Below the pieces are notes generated by a model, which ran no database searches, was not told the origin of the DNA, and saw only the letters and a list, made by a program, of their open reading frames with translations. Shown here one piece after another: positions 9,801 through 18,997 of a stretch of DNA of 64,000 bases. Where the stretch lies: the NCBI RefSeq assembly GCF_014698305.1, contig NZ_JACJST010000009.1:124001-188000 (forward strand). Direction: 5' to 3'. Source of the stretch: Anabaena lutea FACHB-196 (GTDB lineage: Bacteria > Cyanobacteriota > Cyanobacteriia > Cyanobacteriales > Nostocaceae). The first letter of the stretch is position 1. Each line of letters begins with the position of its first letter. Position numbers and translations under genes: made by a program.

Positions 9801-12800
9801 TGAGGTGATGGGAACTGATAACTGATTACCATTGGTATCGAATAAGGCTATATAACCATCACTGCCACCCTGATTAGTGTAGGTGGGGAAACTGCCATAA
9901 GTACGTCCACTAACGTATATATTGCCCTGATTATCAAGACTTAGACCTACGGCTTCATCAGTGGAAGTTGTGCCAAACTGTTTTACCCAGAGTTGAGTAC
10001 CACTGCTGTTGTATTTAGCAATGAAGTTATCCCAACCACCCACACTGGTATTACCTGTAAAAGTACCACTGGTGTTACCAACTACATAGATATTACCTGC
10101 GCTATCGGTTTTAACTTCCTGGGAAAAATCTTGACCTGTTGTACCAAACTGTTTCACCCATGCTAAAGTTCCAGTAGAACTGTATTTTGCTAAGAAGCCA
10201 TCCTCAGCACCTTTATTGGTATTACCAGCAAAAGCACCATAGGAGGTATATCCAGTTACATAAATGTTACCTGTGCTATCGCTGGCAACGCCAGTGGAAT
10301 AGTCGTAGTTGTTTGTACCAAGTTGTTTCACCCAGGTTTGTGTACCATTGGTGTCATATTTGCTAACAAATATATCTGTACCTCCCAAGTTGGTACTGCC
10401 AGCAAAACTACCAGAGGTATCGCCTGTAACTAAGATGGTGTTGGTGCTGCCATCAAGAATGACGCTGGTTGCTTCTTCGTCAGAACTTGTACCAAACTGT
10501 TTTACCCAAGTTTGTGTACCATTGGTGTCGTATTTGGCGATAAAAGCATCATAGGCTCCCTGAGTGGTATTACCAGTAAAAGTACCCCAGGTTTTGCCGA
10601 CAATATAACTATTGCCATTACCATCAACACTTGTACTATAGGCATAATCATCAGCGGCTGTACCAAATTGTTTGACCCAAGCTTGTGTACCATTGGTATT
10701 GTATTTGGTAATAAAGACATCAGAAGATCCCTGAAGGGTACTACCTGCAAAACTACCGTCTGTGTAACCAGTGGCGTAAACGTTACCTGCACTATCGTTA
10801 CCTACGCCAAAGGCATAATCATTGCCGGTTGAGGTGAATTGTTGAAACCAGGTTTGAGTGCCATCAGGGTTATATTTAACAATACCTGCGTCAATGTTAC
10901 CGTGGTCAAAATCGTAGCCGTAACCAGTTCCGTAAACATTGCCTGTACTATCGTTGCTGACACTATTTACGTAATCATCATAAACTCCACCATTCTGTAC
11001 TGGCCAGGGATTGGTTGAGGCAGCAACTTGTAAAGTGTAGTTGGCATTATTCCCAGCAGCAGGTCGGAAAACTTTGACGTAATAGGTTCCTGCATCAACG
11101 AAGGAACTTACAACTTCATCAGCAGTTCCGGCTTTAATACCTTGGGCAAGAGTACGACCTAATCCATCAACTAACCAAACATTGGCATTAGATGTCAAAT
11201 TGGTAAGTTTAAGTTGGACATTGCCGGTTGTGGTGACATTAAAGCGATAAAAATCAAATAGGTCTGTATCACCTACAAAGTCGGTGACTGATTGAGGACT
11301 GGAGAAGATTATCGCCCCTAAATCCTTAACTTGGTCTACTACTTCTAAGATTAAGTTCTTACCTGTGGAAGTTGGCGCAAAGGCGAGACTACTGCTAATG
11401 TCTATGCCTTGAATGGTATTAAAGCTCTTGGTTGTGGCAGAACCATAGGTTAAAACTGTGAATTTAGTACCAATGGTGGGTGTATAGCCACCGGTTAAAT
11501 TCAGTTTGAGGATACCACCTACATCTGCTGCACCGGTAATGTTGAATTTATCAAAACTGGCAGCACTTCCTAATTCTAGGTTGAGTGTTCCTGTACCACT
11601 TTGGCTGTAATCACCAGTGATGTTGAGTGTACCGATGGTATTACCAGGATTAACTTGACCGCCGCTATTGTTAACATTACCTGTGATAGTTCCGATTCCT
11701 GTGAGGTTTCCACCTTGCAGGTTAAGAGGGCTGTTGTAATCAAAGGTGAGATTACCTCCACTAAGGCTAGTCGTTCCGGCTGTCTGAGTATAACCTCCTA
11801 TAAATCTTAATGTCCCTTTCTTAACTTGGACTGTACCAGTGTTGTTGAAGATGCCACCAATGTAGGATTCATCTGTGGTTGTGCCGTTAGATTTGGTAAA
11901 TGTACCAGCATTATTGAAAGTGGATAGAGTGCCAGTGAAGGGGGAAAAATCCGCATCACTTTGGAGGTCAATGGTTCCGGTGCTGGTATTATTCCAAATT
12001 GCGCCATTTATAGCATACAAATAGCTATTGCCAGTCCAGATAGTTGCACCTGTGGTTTCTAGGGTGGTTCCGTCTAGGGTTTGATTATTACTGAGGTTTA
12101 ATGTACCACTGATGGTCTTTTTCCCTGTGCCAGTTAATGTACCACCACTCCAGTTTAGTTTGTTAGTGACATTGAAAATTCCTGTGACTGTTCCACCTTC
12201 AATGTTGAAGTTTCCTGCACCATTAATGCTATTGCCTGTATCAAAGTTGTAGGTGTTATTAGTAATTTTTAAAGTGGCTCCGGTATCAATATTGAAACTA
12301 CCACTATTATTTCCTCCTCCATTCAGATTTAATGTTCCCTTCTTAACTTGGACTGTGCCTGTGTTGTTAAAGAGTCCACTAATATAGGATTCATCTGTGG
12401 TTGTGCCATTGGATTTGGTGAAAGTTCCGGCATTATTGAAAGTGGGTTGAGTGCCATTGTATTGGAAAAAATCTGCATCTCCCTGTAAGTCAATGGTTCC
12501 AGTGCTGGTATTGTTCCAAATTGCAGCGTTGGAAGCATAGAATGCACCATTCCCTGTCCAAACGGTTGCACCTTTGGTTTCTAAAGTTGTTCCGTCTAAC
12601 TCTTGATAGCTACTCAGATTCAATGTGCCACTGACGGTCTTTTTGCCTGTGCCGGTTAATTTTCCACCACTCCAGTTGAGTTTGCTGGCAATTGTTAAAG
12701 CACCTGCTCCTGTCAGGGTTCCTCCAATTACCGTGACTGCTGGGGTTGACCAAGTAGAAGCAACGGCAACTGTAGTTGTTCCACTTTCAATGTTGAAATT

Positions 12801-13577
12801 ACCTGCACCAGTGAGAGTATTACCTGTATTAAAGTTGTAGTCAGAATTCAGCTTTAAAGTAGCTCCGGCATCAATACTGAAACTACCAGTATTAGTTCCT
12901 CCTCCACCCAGCCTTAAAGTCCCTTGCTTAACTTGGACTGTACCAGTGTTGTTGAAGATACCACTGATATAGGATTCTTCTGTGGTTGTGCCGTTGGATT
13001 TAGTCAGTGTACCAGCGTTGTTGAAGGTAGATTGATTGCCACCGTTTTGATAAAAATCCGCATCTCCCTGTAAGTCAATGGTTCCAGTGCTGGTATTGTT
13101 CCAAATTGCAGCGTTGGAAGCATAGAATGCACCATTCCCTGTCCAAACGGTTGCACCTTTGGTTTCTAAAGTTGTTCCGTCTAACTCTTGATAGCTACTC
13201 AGATTCAATGTGCCACTGACGGTCTTTTTGCCTGTGCCGGTTAATTTTCCACCACTCCAGTTGAGTTTGCTGGCAATTGTTAAAGTACCTGTGCCATTTA
13301 CGGTTCCGTTTGCCAGATTTAAAACACCATTGTTACTAACGGTACTCGCACCATTCAAGGTTAAGGTATTACCATTGATGAGATCGAGGGTTTGGGTTCC
13401 TGTGGTTGTACCGAGAGTTAAACCTGCTAGAGTTCTGTCGATATCTAAGAGAACGCTGTAAGTGCCACCAATGGTGATTTGAGCTATATCTGCCGAACCT
13501 GGGATGATACCTGTATTCCAGTTAGTACCAGTACTCCAGTTGCCGTTAGCTGCGGTTTTCCAGGAAATAGTAGCCAT
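6825..13577 (-). CDS. Giant RTX-type repeat protein (autotransporter-like strands, PPC, SBBP propeller, Calx-beta, RTX)
   Basis: A 2250-residue Thr/Gly/Asn-rich protein, probably secreted or cell-surface. Order: residues 1-745, three near-identical beta-strand repeat blocks (LNWSGGKLTGTGKKTVSGTL ...) like autotransporter passenger repeats; 745-860, a PPC-type domain (FYRFNVTTTGNVQLKL, GTYYVKVFRP); 862-1260, seven SBBP beta-propeller repeats (GNIYVTGY, WVKQFGT); 1262-1980, six Calx-beta domains ending in TNDD/ADND; 1980-2140, calcium-binding GGxGNDxL nonapeptides; then a C-terminal domain without them. No N-terminal signal is seen, which with the RTX motifs suggests type I secretion by a C-terminal signal; no secretion genes are nearby. 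Calx-beta and RTX parts bind calcium in known families. AGGAG lies about 10 bases before the ATG. Adhesion or matrix function is inference. Confidence 0.93.
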   Translation of the reverse strand: MATISWKTAANGNWSTGTNWNTGIIPGSADIAQITIGGTYSVLLDIDRTLAGLTLGTTTGTQTLDLINGNTLTLNGASTVSNNGVLNLANGTVNGTGTLTIASKLNWSGGKLTGTGKKTVSGTLNLSSYQELDGTTLETKGATVWTGNGAFYASNAAIWNNTSTGTIDLQGDADFYQNGGNQSTFNNAGTLTKSNGTTTEESYISGIFNNTGTVQVKQGTLRLGGGGTNTGSFSIDAGATLKLNSDYNFNTGNTLTGAGNFNIESGTTTVAVASTWSTPAVTVIGGTLTGAGALTIASKLNWSGGKLTGTGKKTVSGTLNLSSYQELDGTTLETKGATVWTGNGAFYASNAAIWNNTSTGTIDLQGDADFFQYNGTQPTFNNAGTFTKSNGTTTDESYISGLFNNTGTVQVKKGTLNLNGGGNNSGSFNIDTGATLKITNNTYNFDTGNSINGAGNFNIEGGTVTGIFNVTNKLNWSGGTLTGTGKKTISGTLNLSNNQTLDGTTLETTGATIWTGNSYLYAINGAIWNNTSTGTIDLQSDADFSPFTGTLSTFNNAGTFTKSNGTTTDESYIGGIFNNTGTVQVKKGTLRFIGGYTQTAGTTSLSGGNLTFDYNSPLNLQGGNLTGIGTITGNVNNSGGQVNPGNTIGTLNITGDYSQSGTGTLNLELGSAASFDKFNITGAADVGGILKLNLTGGYTPTIGTKFTVLTYGSATTKSFNTIQGIDISSSLAFAPTSTGKNLILEVVDQVKDLGAIIFSSPQSVTDFVGDTDLFDFYRFNVTTTGNVQLKLTNLTSNANVWLVDGLGRTLAQGIKAGTADEVVSSFVDAGTYYVKVFRPAAGNNANYTLQVAASTNPWPVQNGGVYDDYVNSVSNDSTGNVYGTGYGYDFDHGNIDAGIVKYNPDGTQTWFQQFTSTGNDYAFGVGNDSAGNVYATGYTDGSFAGSTLQGSSDVFITKYNTNGTQAWVKQFGTAADDYAYSTSVDGNGNSYIVGKTWGTFTGNTTQGAYDAFIAKYDTNGTQTWVKQFGTSSDEEATSVILDGSTNTILVTGDTSGSFAGSTNLGGTDIFVSKYDTNGTQTWVKQLGTNNYDYSTGVASDSTGNIYVTGYTSYGAFAGNTNKGAEDGFLAKYSSTGTLAWVKQFGTTGQDFSQEVKTDSAGNIYVVGNTSGTFTGNTSVGGWDNFIAKYNSSGTQLWVKQFGTTSTDEAVGLSLDNQGNIYVSGRTYGSFPTYTNQGGSDGYIALFDTNGNQLSVPITSTVVLPSITLAVSPASVTEDGTANLVYTFTRTGDTTNALTVNYGVGGTATFNTDYTQTGAASFTTTTGTITFAAGSSTANLTVDPTADTTVETDETVALTLATGTGYTIGTTTAVTGTITNDDAVAALPTITVAATDASAAETATGATANPGVFTLTRTGDTSQGLTVNYTLGGTATNGTDYSNLAGTVTFAAGSSTTPVTVTPIDDSIFEGTESAILSLATGTGYTLGTAKSATVNIADNDLPIITLAVSPGSVTEDGSTNLVYTFTRTGSTAAARTVNFTVGGTATFNTDYAQTGAATFTTTAGTITFAVGSSIATLNVDPTADTTVESDETVALTLVSGTGYTVGTTTGVVGTITNDDVVSLPTITLAVSPASVTEDGTANLVYTFTRTGDTTNALTVNYGVGGTATFNTDYTQTGAASFTTTTGTITFAAGSSTANLTVDPTADTTVEANETVEVILATGTGYTVGTTTAVTGTITNDDLPVITVVASDATAGETATGVTANPGVFTLTRTGDISVALNNVKFTLTGTATNGTDYSSLLTSVNFAAGSSTANVTVNPIDDNIFEGTETVILTLATGTGYTFGTTNKAGTVNITDNDTQPIINLSANQTIVEGNTSPQNVTYTVTLSNPSSKSITVNYATANGTAIAGSDYTSTTGTLTFAAGATTSQEINIPILNDSLNEADETFTLTLTSSTNATLGTVKTATTTITDTLIAADTTILPAGVENLTLIGTATINGTGNVGNNVLTGNSANNTLTGLGGNDTYAFVANSALGTDTITETTTEGTDTIDFTGTNAAVNVNLGVVTSQTVNSNLKLVLSANNVIENATGGAGNDRLTGNSLDNVLVGGEGNDQLQGLAGNDILWGGLGDDILNGGVGNDQYRFQGNGVFSTSLGVDYITQFDQGQDKIVLSKTTFNAITNTVGQALTNFAVVTDDELVNANAARIVYSQSTGSLFYNQDGNVLGAAAVFEFARIGNLDITLTSSDFSLIA
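8461..8690. repeat. Calx-beta repeat unit, copy A of a near-identical 230-bp duplication
   Basis: Bases 8461-8668 are identical, as far as I can read, to 9541-9748 (offset 1080 bp, exactly 360 codons); two changes follow before both copies diverge at about 8701/9781. Other Calx-beta modules in the gene are much more diverged, so this pair is recent or homogenised by gene conversion. Confidence 0.85.
9541..9770. repeat. Calx-beta repeat unit, copy B of the near-identical duplication
   Basis: Partner of 8461-8690, displaced by 1080 bp in frame. Encodes the module containing TEDGTANLVYTFTRTGD and TFNTDYTQTG. Confidence 0.85.
12478..12690. repeat. N-terminal beta-strand block, copy A of a 585-bp-spaced duplication
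   Basis: The stretch is essentially identical to 13063-13275, offset 585 bp (195 codons). It encodes the block from TGTIDLQGDADF back to LNWSGGKLTGTGKK. A third, more diverged block lies at about 11960-12160. Confidence 0.8.
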
Positions 13578-14022
13578 TGAGTGAAGTCTCCTAAATGATT
13601 AAATCAGTATATTTACGCTTAATGTTGGGATTAATTAATTATTAATCTAGTCTAGATACTTAAGAAATAAATAGAGTAGACTCGTTTCGAGTGACTTACT
13701 GTTGCAGCAAATCTCATTAATAAAAAGCATACTACTTTTATACGAAGAAGATATTGGCTTTAGATAAAAAACATAGTATTTTTACATAAATTTATTTATG
13801 CGATATAAAACACATTAAACTATTAAAAATTCAAAATGCCTATTTTAGAGAAGCAATACCATCGAGGGGAAGATCGAGGGCGGGGAAACCCCGCCCCTAC
13901 GGGTTTGGCGATGAAAAACTGTACCTCAGTGATCTGAAAACCACTATAATATGGTGCGTTAGGCTAAAGCCATAACACACCCTACTTAAGATTTACTTTA
14001 TACAAAACGGTAATTATTCACT
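13578..14022. other. Divergent intergenic region between the giant gene and moeA
   Basis: No gene is seen. The region must hold the promoters of both divergent genes. It is AT-rich with a palindromic GC-rich hairpin near 13875-13902 (GGGCGGGGAAACCCCGCCC) and a GTGCGTTA...TAACACAC hairpin at 13954-13980, a widespread cyanobacterial type. Confidence 0.55.
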
Positions 14023-15246
14023 ATGCTGTCAGTCAGAGATGCAGAAGCTACTATTTTAAATGCTGTGCAACCGTTGGATAACCAGCGGGATATAGAATTT
14101 GTCGATTTATTGATGGCAAATAATCGCATTTTGGCAACTCCAATAATTAGTGCTTTGGATTTTCCCCATTGGGATAATTCGGCAATGGATGGTTATGCTG
14201 TACGTTATGCAGATGTGCAGCAAGCTAGGGCTGAAAAACCAATTATTTTGGAAGTTGTGGCAGAAATTCCCGCAGGATATAAACCCCAAGTTACTATTAA
14301 CTCAGGACAAGCTGCACGAATTTTCACAGGTGCGGTGATGCCAGCTGGTGCAGATACAGTAATTATGCAGGAAAAGACTCATCGGCAAGAAAACCGCGTT
14401 TCTATCTTTGCTGCACCTCAACCGCAAGAGTTTGTCAGACATAAGGGAGATTTTTACAAAGCAGGAAGCGAACTTTTACCAGCAGGTATTAGTTTAACTG
14501 CGTCGGAGATTGCAGTTCTAGCGGCTGCACAGCGTGATCAAGTCAGTGTTTTCCGTCGTCCGCGTGTGGCGATTTTCTCTAGCGGTAATGAGTTGGTGAT
14601 GCCGGAAGAACCGTTGCAATCAGGGCAAATTGTTGATTCTAATCAGTTTGCTTTGGCAACTTTAGTGCGTGAACTTGGGGCAGAAGTGTTACTTTTAGGA
14701 ATTGTTAAGGATGATCCTACGGCTTTAAAAGAAATTATAGAGTATGCGATCGCTAATTCTGATATTGTTCTTTCTTCTGGTGGCGTGTCTGTAGGTGATT
14801 ATGACTACATAGAAAAGATTTTAGAATCACTGGGTGCAAAAATCCATTTTCGGGCTGTGCAAATGCGTCCGGGAAAACCTCTGACTTTTGCAACTTTCCC
14901 CAATTCACTATATTTTGGTTTACCGGGAAATCCTGTGGCTGCTTTGGTGACTTGCTGGAGATTTGTGCAACCGACGATTAAAAAGCTGGCGGGACTTGCT
15001 AAAGGTTGGGAAGGGAAATCTTTAAAGGTGCGATCGCACTCCGAACTACAATCTCATGGCAAGATGGAAACTTATATTTGGGGTAAGTTACATCTGGTAA
15101 ATGGTGTTTATCAATTTCACAAAGCCCAGGGTAATGATAGTTCTGGTAATTTAATTAATTTAGCTCAAACTAATGCTTTGGCGATCTTACCTGTGGGTAA
15201 GTCTTTGGTTTCTGCTGGGGAGGAAGTTTTCGTTTTGCAATTATAA
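14023..15246 (+). CDS. moeA: Molybdopterin molybdotransferase MoeA
   Basis: A 407-residue cytoplasmic enzyme that inserts molybdate into adenylylated molybdopterin to give molybdenum cofactor, needed in cyanobacteria for nitrate reductase among others. Marks: HWDNSAMDGYAVR near residue 48, the GAVMPAGADTVIMQE block near 105, the MogA-like domain with FSSGNELV and SSGGVSVGDYDYI (about 250), KPLTFA and LPGNPVAA near 300, and a C-terminal domain IV. Length is typical. It is monocistronic here; no other molybdenum cofactor gene is in the window. Confidence 0.96.
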   Translation: MLSVRDAEATILNAVQPLDNQRDIEFVDLLMANNRILATPIISALDFPHWDNSAMDGYAVRYADVQQARAEKPIILEVVAEIPAGYKPQVTINSGQAARIFTGAVMPAGADTVIMQEKTHRQENRVSIFAAPQPQEFVRHKGDFYKAGSELLPAGISLTASEIAVLAAAQRDQVSVFRRPRVAIFSSGNELVMPEEPLQSGQIVDSNQFALATLVRELGAEVLLLGIVKDDPTALKEIIEYAIANSDIVLSSGGVSVGDYDYIEKILESLGAKIHFRAVQMRPGKPLTFATFPNSLYFGLPGNPVAALVTCWRFVQPTIKKLAGLAKGWEGKSLKVRSHSELQSHGKMETYIWGKLHLVNGVYQFHKAQGNDSSGNLINLAQTNALAILPVGKSLVSAGEEVFVLQL

Positions 15247-15436
<190 letters not shown>

Positions 15437-17032
15437 TTAAGCTACTGCTTCGGCTTTTTCCTCTACTTTTGCTTTGACTGGTACATAGGGTTTTTCTGCA
15501 CCTTGGGCTAAATATGCGGCTAGTTGACTTTCGATTTCATCGCGGACAATTTGCCGATATTCCATAAAATGCTCGATGTGAGCGCAGGTAGAAACGTATT
15601 GTTCCAGTACTTTCGGGTTATGCTTGAGAATGCTAAAGAAGTGATGCCAGAATTTCCAGCGGGTTTCCCGTTTAAAACCTTGTCGCCAAATCACAATTAG
15701 CAATGCTTTGATCACTATCCATTCTGGTGTTTTTGCTGGTGCTGTCCATTGGGGTGAACCTAACATTAGGAAACAGCGATAGGTGCGATCTAAATAGGCT
15801 ACTGGGTCATATAAAGCACAGAAGGCTTCCACATATTCCCTGGCAAGTTCTTCTAATGGACGGGTGGGAATGAAATTCATCAATGTGGTTTGATTGATGT
15901 TTCCATCTTTGTTTTCCCGCAGTCTACCTTCTTTTTTCAGCCGATGCCATAGGGCTGTGTTGGGTAATGCTTGTAACATGGCAAAGGTAGTGGAAGGGAT
16001 GGCTGCAAGTTCTGCAAATCTGACAATGCGATCGCCTGCACCAGCTTTTTCACCATCAAAACCAATAATAAACCCAGCCATTGGCCGCAGTCCAGCTTTA
16101 ATGATAGTTTCTACAGATTCAGTTAAAGAACTGCGAGTATTTTGAAATTTCTTCGTTAGTTGTAAGCTATCTTCATCTGGTGTTTCAATCCCCAAAAATA
16201 CCGCTTTAAAACCACAGTCAACCATCAACTCCATCATCTCTTGATCTTGCGCCAAATCAATAGAAGCTTCTGTGTCAAAATTGAAAGGATATTGATGTTC
16301 TGCCATCCAGACTTTTAACTCTTTTAGCAACAATTTTACATTGCGTTTGTTACCAATAAAGTTATCATCAACCATGAACACACCACGTCGCCAACCCAAC
16401 TCATACAGATAATCTAATTCTGCTAAAAGTTGTGCAGGTGTTTTGGTTCTGGGTTTGCGTCCATATAATACAATGATGTCGCAAAATTCGCACTGAAAAG
16501 GACAACCCCGCGAAAACTGCACAGACATCATATCGTATGCATTAAATTCTAATAAATCAAACCGGGGAATTGGTGTAGTTGTCACATCTGGTTTTTCAGT
16601 TGCGCGGAAAACCCCTGATTTTTCACCTTTCTGCACTGCTTCCACAAACATGGGTAAGGTGATTTCCCCTTCATCTAAAATCAGGTAATCTGCCCCTGCT
16701 GCTTCGACTTCATGGGGTGTAGAGGTAGGATAGGGACCACCCAAAGCTACCAACTTACCACGTCTTTTCGCTTCCCGGACTTGCTCTAATAAATCTTGTT
16801 TTTGGACAATCATAGCCGAGAATATGACTATATCTGCCCATGCCCATTCTTCTTCAGTAGCAGCGCGGATGTTACGATCTACTAGCTTAAACTCCCATTC
16901 TTGGGGTAGGATAGCCGCCACTGTGACTAAACCCAATGGTGGTAATAGAACTTTTCTATCTACGAGTGCTAGGATTTTTTCATAAGACCAGAAGGTTTTG
17001 GGAAATATTGGATAAACTAGCAAGACACGCAT
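15437..17032 (-). CDS. B12-binding domain radical SAM protein
   Basis: A 531-residue protein with an N-terminal cobalamin-binding Rossmann domain (MRVLLVYPIFPKTFW; VALGGPYPTSTP) and a central radical SAM domain whose cluster motif is CPFQCEFCD (CxxxCxxC, about residues 180-188), followed by the glycyl-rich GIETPDEDSL region and a C-terminal helical domain of the DUF4070 type. Members act on lipid or hopanoid-like and other unactivated carbons, but the substrate here is unknown. The start at 17032 is chosen over one five codons upstream because GAGGGGTG precedes it by 6 bases. It stands alone, converging on moeA. Confidence 0.9.
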   Translation of the reverse strand: MRVLLVYPIFPKTFWSYEKILALVDRKVLLPPLGLVTVAAILPQEWEFKLVDRNIRAATEEEWAWADIVIFSAMIVQKQDLLEQVREAKRRGKLVALGGPYPTSTPHEVEAAGADYLILDEGEITLPMFVEAVQKGEKSGVFRATEKPDVTTTPIPRFDLLEFNAYDMMSVQFSRGCPFQCEFCDIIVLYGRKPRTKTPAQLLAELDYLYELGWRRGVFMVDDNFIGNKRNVKLLLKELKVWMAEHQYPFNFDTEASIDLAQDQEMMELMVDCGFKAVFLGIETPDEDSLQLTKKFQNTRSSLTESVETIIKAGLRPMAGFIIGFDGEKAGAGDRIVRFAELAAIPSTTFAMLQALPNTALWHRLKKEGRLRENKDGNINQTTLMNFIPTRPLEELAREYVEAFCALYDPVAYLDRTYRCFLMLGSPQWTAPAKTPEWIVIKALLIVIWRQGFKRETRWKFWHHFFSILKHNPKVLEQYVSTCAHIEHFMEYRQIVRDEIESQLAAYLAQGAEKPYVPVKAKVEEKAEAVA

Positions 17033-17311
17033 AGTATCACCCCTCACGATTTATTTGTTATCTAACTGTAACTAAATTTAGGACTGATTGACGTTTTTAC
17101 TCAATTTGCCGTTAGGACTATATTTTTTCTCTCAAAATAAATGTTTTCCGCTATACATCATCCATCTTGACATGAGTTTAGCAAAAGCTATAGGATGCAA
17201 ATATTATCTCTTTTAATATTTTTCTCAACCCCGCAAAATTAATGGAACAGACTACTAGTTAGTTGCTCTGGGTATTTCCTACGTCTAACTAATACGCTTA
17301 CTACTGCAAAT

Positions 17312-17977
17312 ATGCGCTCCCTAATTTACCAACATGAGAGTAAGATAGATTACTCAATCCTTACATTGAGTTGGATGAAATTAATCTTCTTCGACGATAT
17401 GTTCCTAAATATGCAAGGAATGAATATTGGTTTGGCAGATTCTGTAATTACTCAATATGAATATCAGTTACTTGAAAAGTATTTTGAACTGGAAAAAACA
17501 CCATCAAAAACCGCACTAACAGTAGGGGCATTGTCTCAAATGTGGGTATTTGCACTTTATGAGATATTGCGTCAATGGCGTGACCGAAAATACCAATTTA
17601 AGAAGTGGTTTGACAATGGTGCTATTGATGACAAAATTCAGCAATTGTCAAAGGGCGATGATTTAAACTTAGCCCAAAATATTCGCTCTCATCAATTAGA
17701 GGATTATAGAAATAGTCAGGAATTGAGACAAACATTAGATAAACAATGGTATCTCTTGGAACCCATTTATAGGAAGGTTGAGTTATACAGAATGAATCTG
17801 GCAAAACATTGCGCTCCTGGCAAAGACAATCTTTTACCCAGTTCTCCAGGGTACGGCAGAATAAATATGTTATGTGGAGCTATGGATTATGAGTTAATTA
17901 ATAAGGATGGCTCGTATGACGTTCTTAATAGAAGGGATATTGCAGATGGATTAAGGGAAGTTTTTTCGCAGGTATAG
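17312..17977 (+). CDS. Hypothetical protein, 221 aa
   Basis: A soluble, helix-rich protein without signal or membrane segment that I do not recognise. Notable features are many aromatic and charged residues (ALYEILRQWRDRKYQFKKW), a central charged helix and a C-terminal segment GRINMLCGAMDYELINKDGSYD. A bihelical substrate-binding or abortive-type role is possible but there is no motif to prove it. It lies just upstream of a toxin-antitoxin island and downstream of a long AT-rich gap, which makes accessory origin plausible. No clear Shine-Dalgarno precedes the ATG; a downstream start at M22 cannot be excluded. Confidence 0.6.
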   Translation: MRSLIYQHESKIDYSILTLSWMKLIFFDDMFLNMQGMNIGLADSVITQYEYQLLEKYFELEKTPSKTALTVGALSQMWVFALYEILRQWRDRKYQFKKWFDNGAIDDKIQQLSKGDDLNLAQNIRSHQLEDYRNSQELRQTLDKQWYLLEPIYRKVELYRMNLAKHCAPGKDNLLPSSPGYGRINMLCGAMDYELINKDGSYDVLNRRDIADGLREVFSQV

Positions 17978-18310
17978 TCATTGCTTGAGTATCTTGTATG
18001 AGTCCGCTAATCAATTAAATGCTTTGGAAGCTTGTAAGCTGCTGATGCTGGGTGAAAGGTTATTGCCGCCACTGATTGGAGTGAAATCGCTCTTATTGTA
18101 AATTTACATTATTAGAAATTACGCAAAATACCTCTGAAACTCTCTTCCTTTCGTGTCCTTCGTGTCTTCGTGGTTCATTCCTTCATAACTTCTGCCTTTT
18201 TGATTTGCATCAGGGCGATACCTGTGACGAGGGAAGCGATCACCTGAAATAACCCTGAAATAAAATAGAGAAAAGCGATCGCAATTTTATTTTAAATAGT
18301 CAGCAATAAA
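17978..18310. other. Intergenic region with a possible gene remnant
   Basis: No complete gene is seen. On the - strand, 18175-18294 reads as about 40 codons of hydrophobic sequence (FLYFISGLFQVIASLVTGIA, then MQIKKAEVMKE and stop) with an in-frame stop upstream and no ATG at its beginning, which looks like the C-terminal relic of a membrane protein. The adjacent CGTGTCCTTCGTGTCTTCGTGG sequence (18152-18173 area) is a common dispersed low-complexity repeat. Confidence 0.35.
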
Positions 18311-18652
18311 CTACAATCCCATTAAAATTTTCAGCCTGTCTTCGACTTCTGCTAGTGTCTCTGAAGATACATTTCCCCAACACTTATCCAGACGTTCCAC
18401 AGATATTGATCTAACGTCCTCACATTTAATAAAACTTTGGGTTTTCATCCCTCCCTCTGGAGAGTTAATTTTTACGTGAAAGGGGATTCCTTTATCTTTT
18501 GATGTAATCGGTAACACAACTACTAAACCAGATGCACCTTGATTAAATAGATCCACCGAAATAATTAAACAAGGGCGTTTACCAGCTTGTTCATGTCCTC
18601 GCACAGGATTAAGGTCTACTAGCCATATCTCTCCTCTAGCGATTTTTGCCAC
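18311..18652 (-). CDS. MazF/PemK-type endoribonuclease toxin
   Basis: A 113-residue toxin of the MazF/PemK family, which cleaves mRNA at short motifs. Marks: RGEIWLVDLNPVRGHEQAGKRPCLIIS at the N terminus (the catalytic-loop Arg and the GxExxK/RPxLI region) and VLPITSKDKGIPFHV with the conserved Thr. The start is GTG and its first base overlaps the last base of the antitoxin stop (TAGTG), so the two are translationally coupled with the antitoxin first. Intact by eye. Confidence 0.93.
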   Translation of the reverse strand: MAKIARGEIWLVDLNPVRGHEQAGKRPCLIISVDLFNQGASGLVVVLPITSKDKGIPFHVKINSPEGGMKTQSFIKCEDVRSISVERLDKCWGNVSSETLAEVEDRLKILMGL

Positions 18653-18897
18653 TAACCTTCAACCCCGTCCGCTATAGTTTGCTCCCATAATTGTCTCTCA
18701 GACATCTCCTCTTCCCACAGAGTTTCATTCTGTCTTAAAACAGTGAAAGCTTCATTGGCTCGTGTGAGAAACAAATACCTGCGATAATTTTCAATAGCTC
18801 GATCTAAAACTGATTGAATTGTCTCACCAGAGTCCTCTACCATCGTTAGCAGAGTTTTGTGTGTAGTTTCACTGATGCTAACTTTTAGTTCAGGCAT
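18652..18897 (-). CDS. Antitoxin of the MazF-type pair
   Basis: An 81-residue acidic protein. The N-terminal half (MPELKVSISETTHKTLLTMVEDSGETIQ) has a ribbon-helix-helix-like pattern for DNA binding, and the C-terminal half (LWEEEMSERQLWEQTIADG) is the charged toxin-neutralising tail seen in cyanobacterial MazF partners. It is the first gene of the pair and probably represses its own promoter, which lies in the 100-bp gap facing the divergent DUF433 gene. Confidence 0.85.
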   Translation of the reverse strand: MPELKVSISETTHKTLLTMVEDSGETIQSVLDRAIENYRRYLFLTRANEAFTVLRQNETLWEEEMSERQLWEQTIADGVEG

Positions 18898-18997
18898 GAC
18901 TTTTTCTTGTTGCTCACTGACATCATTATAGCAGTTGCGAGGGCGATCGCATGAGATAAACTAGAGTAAACATCAGACTATCTGAGCAACTTTTCTT

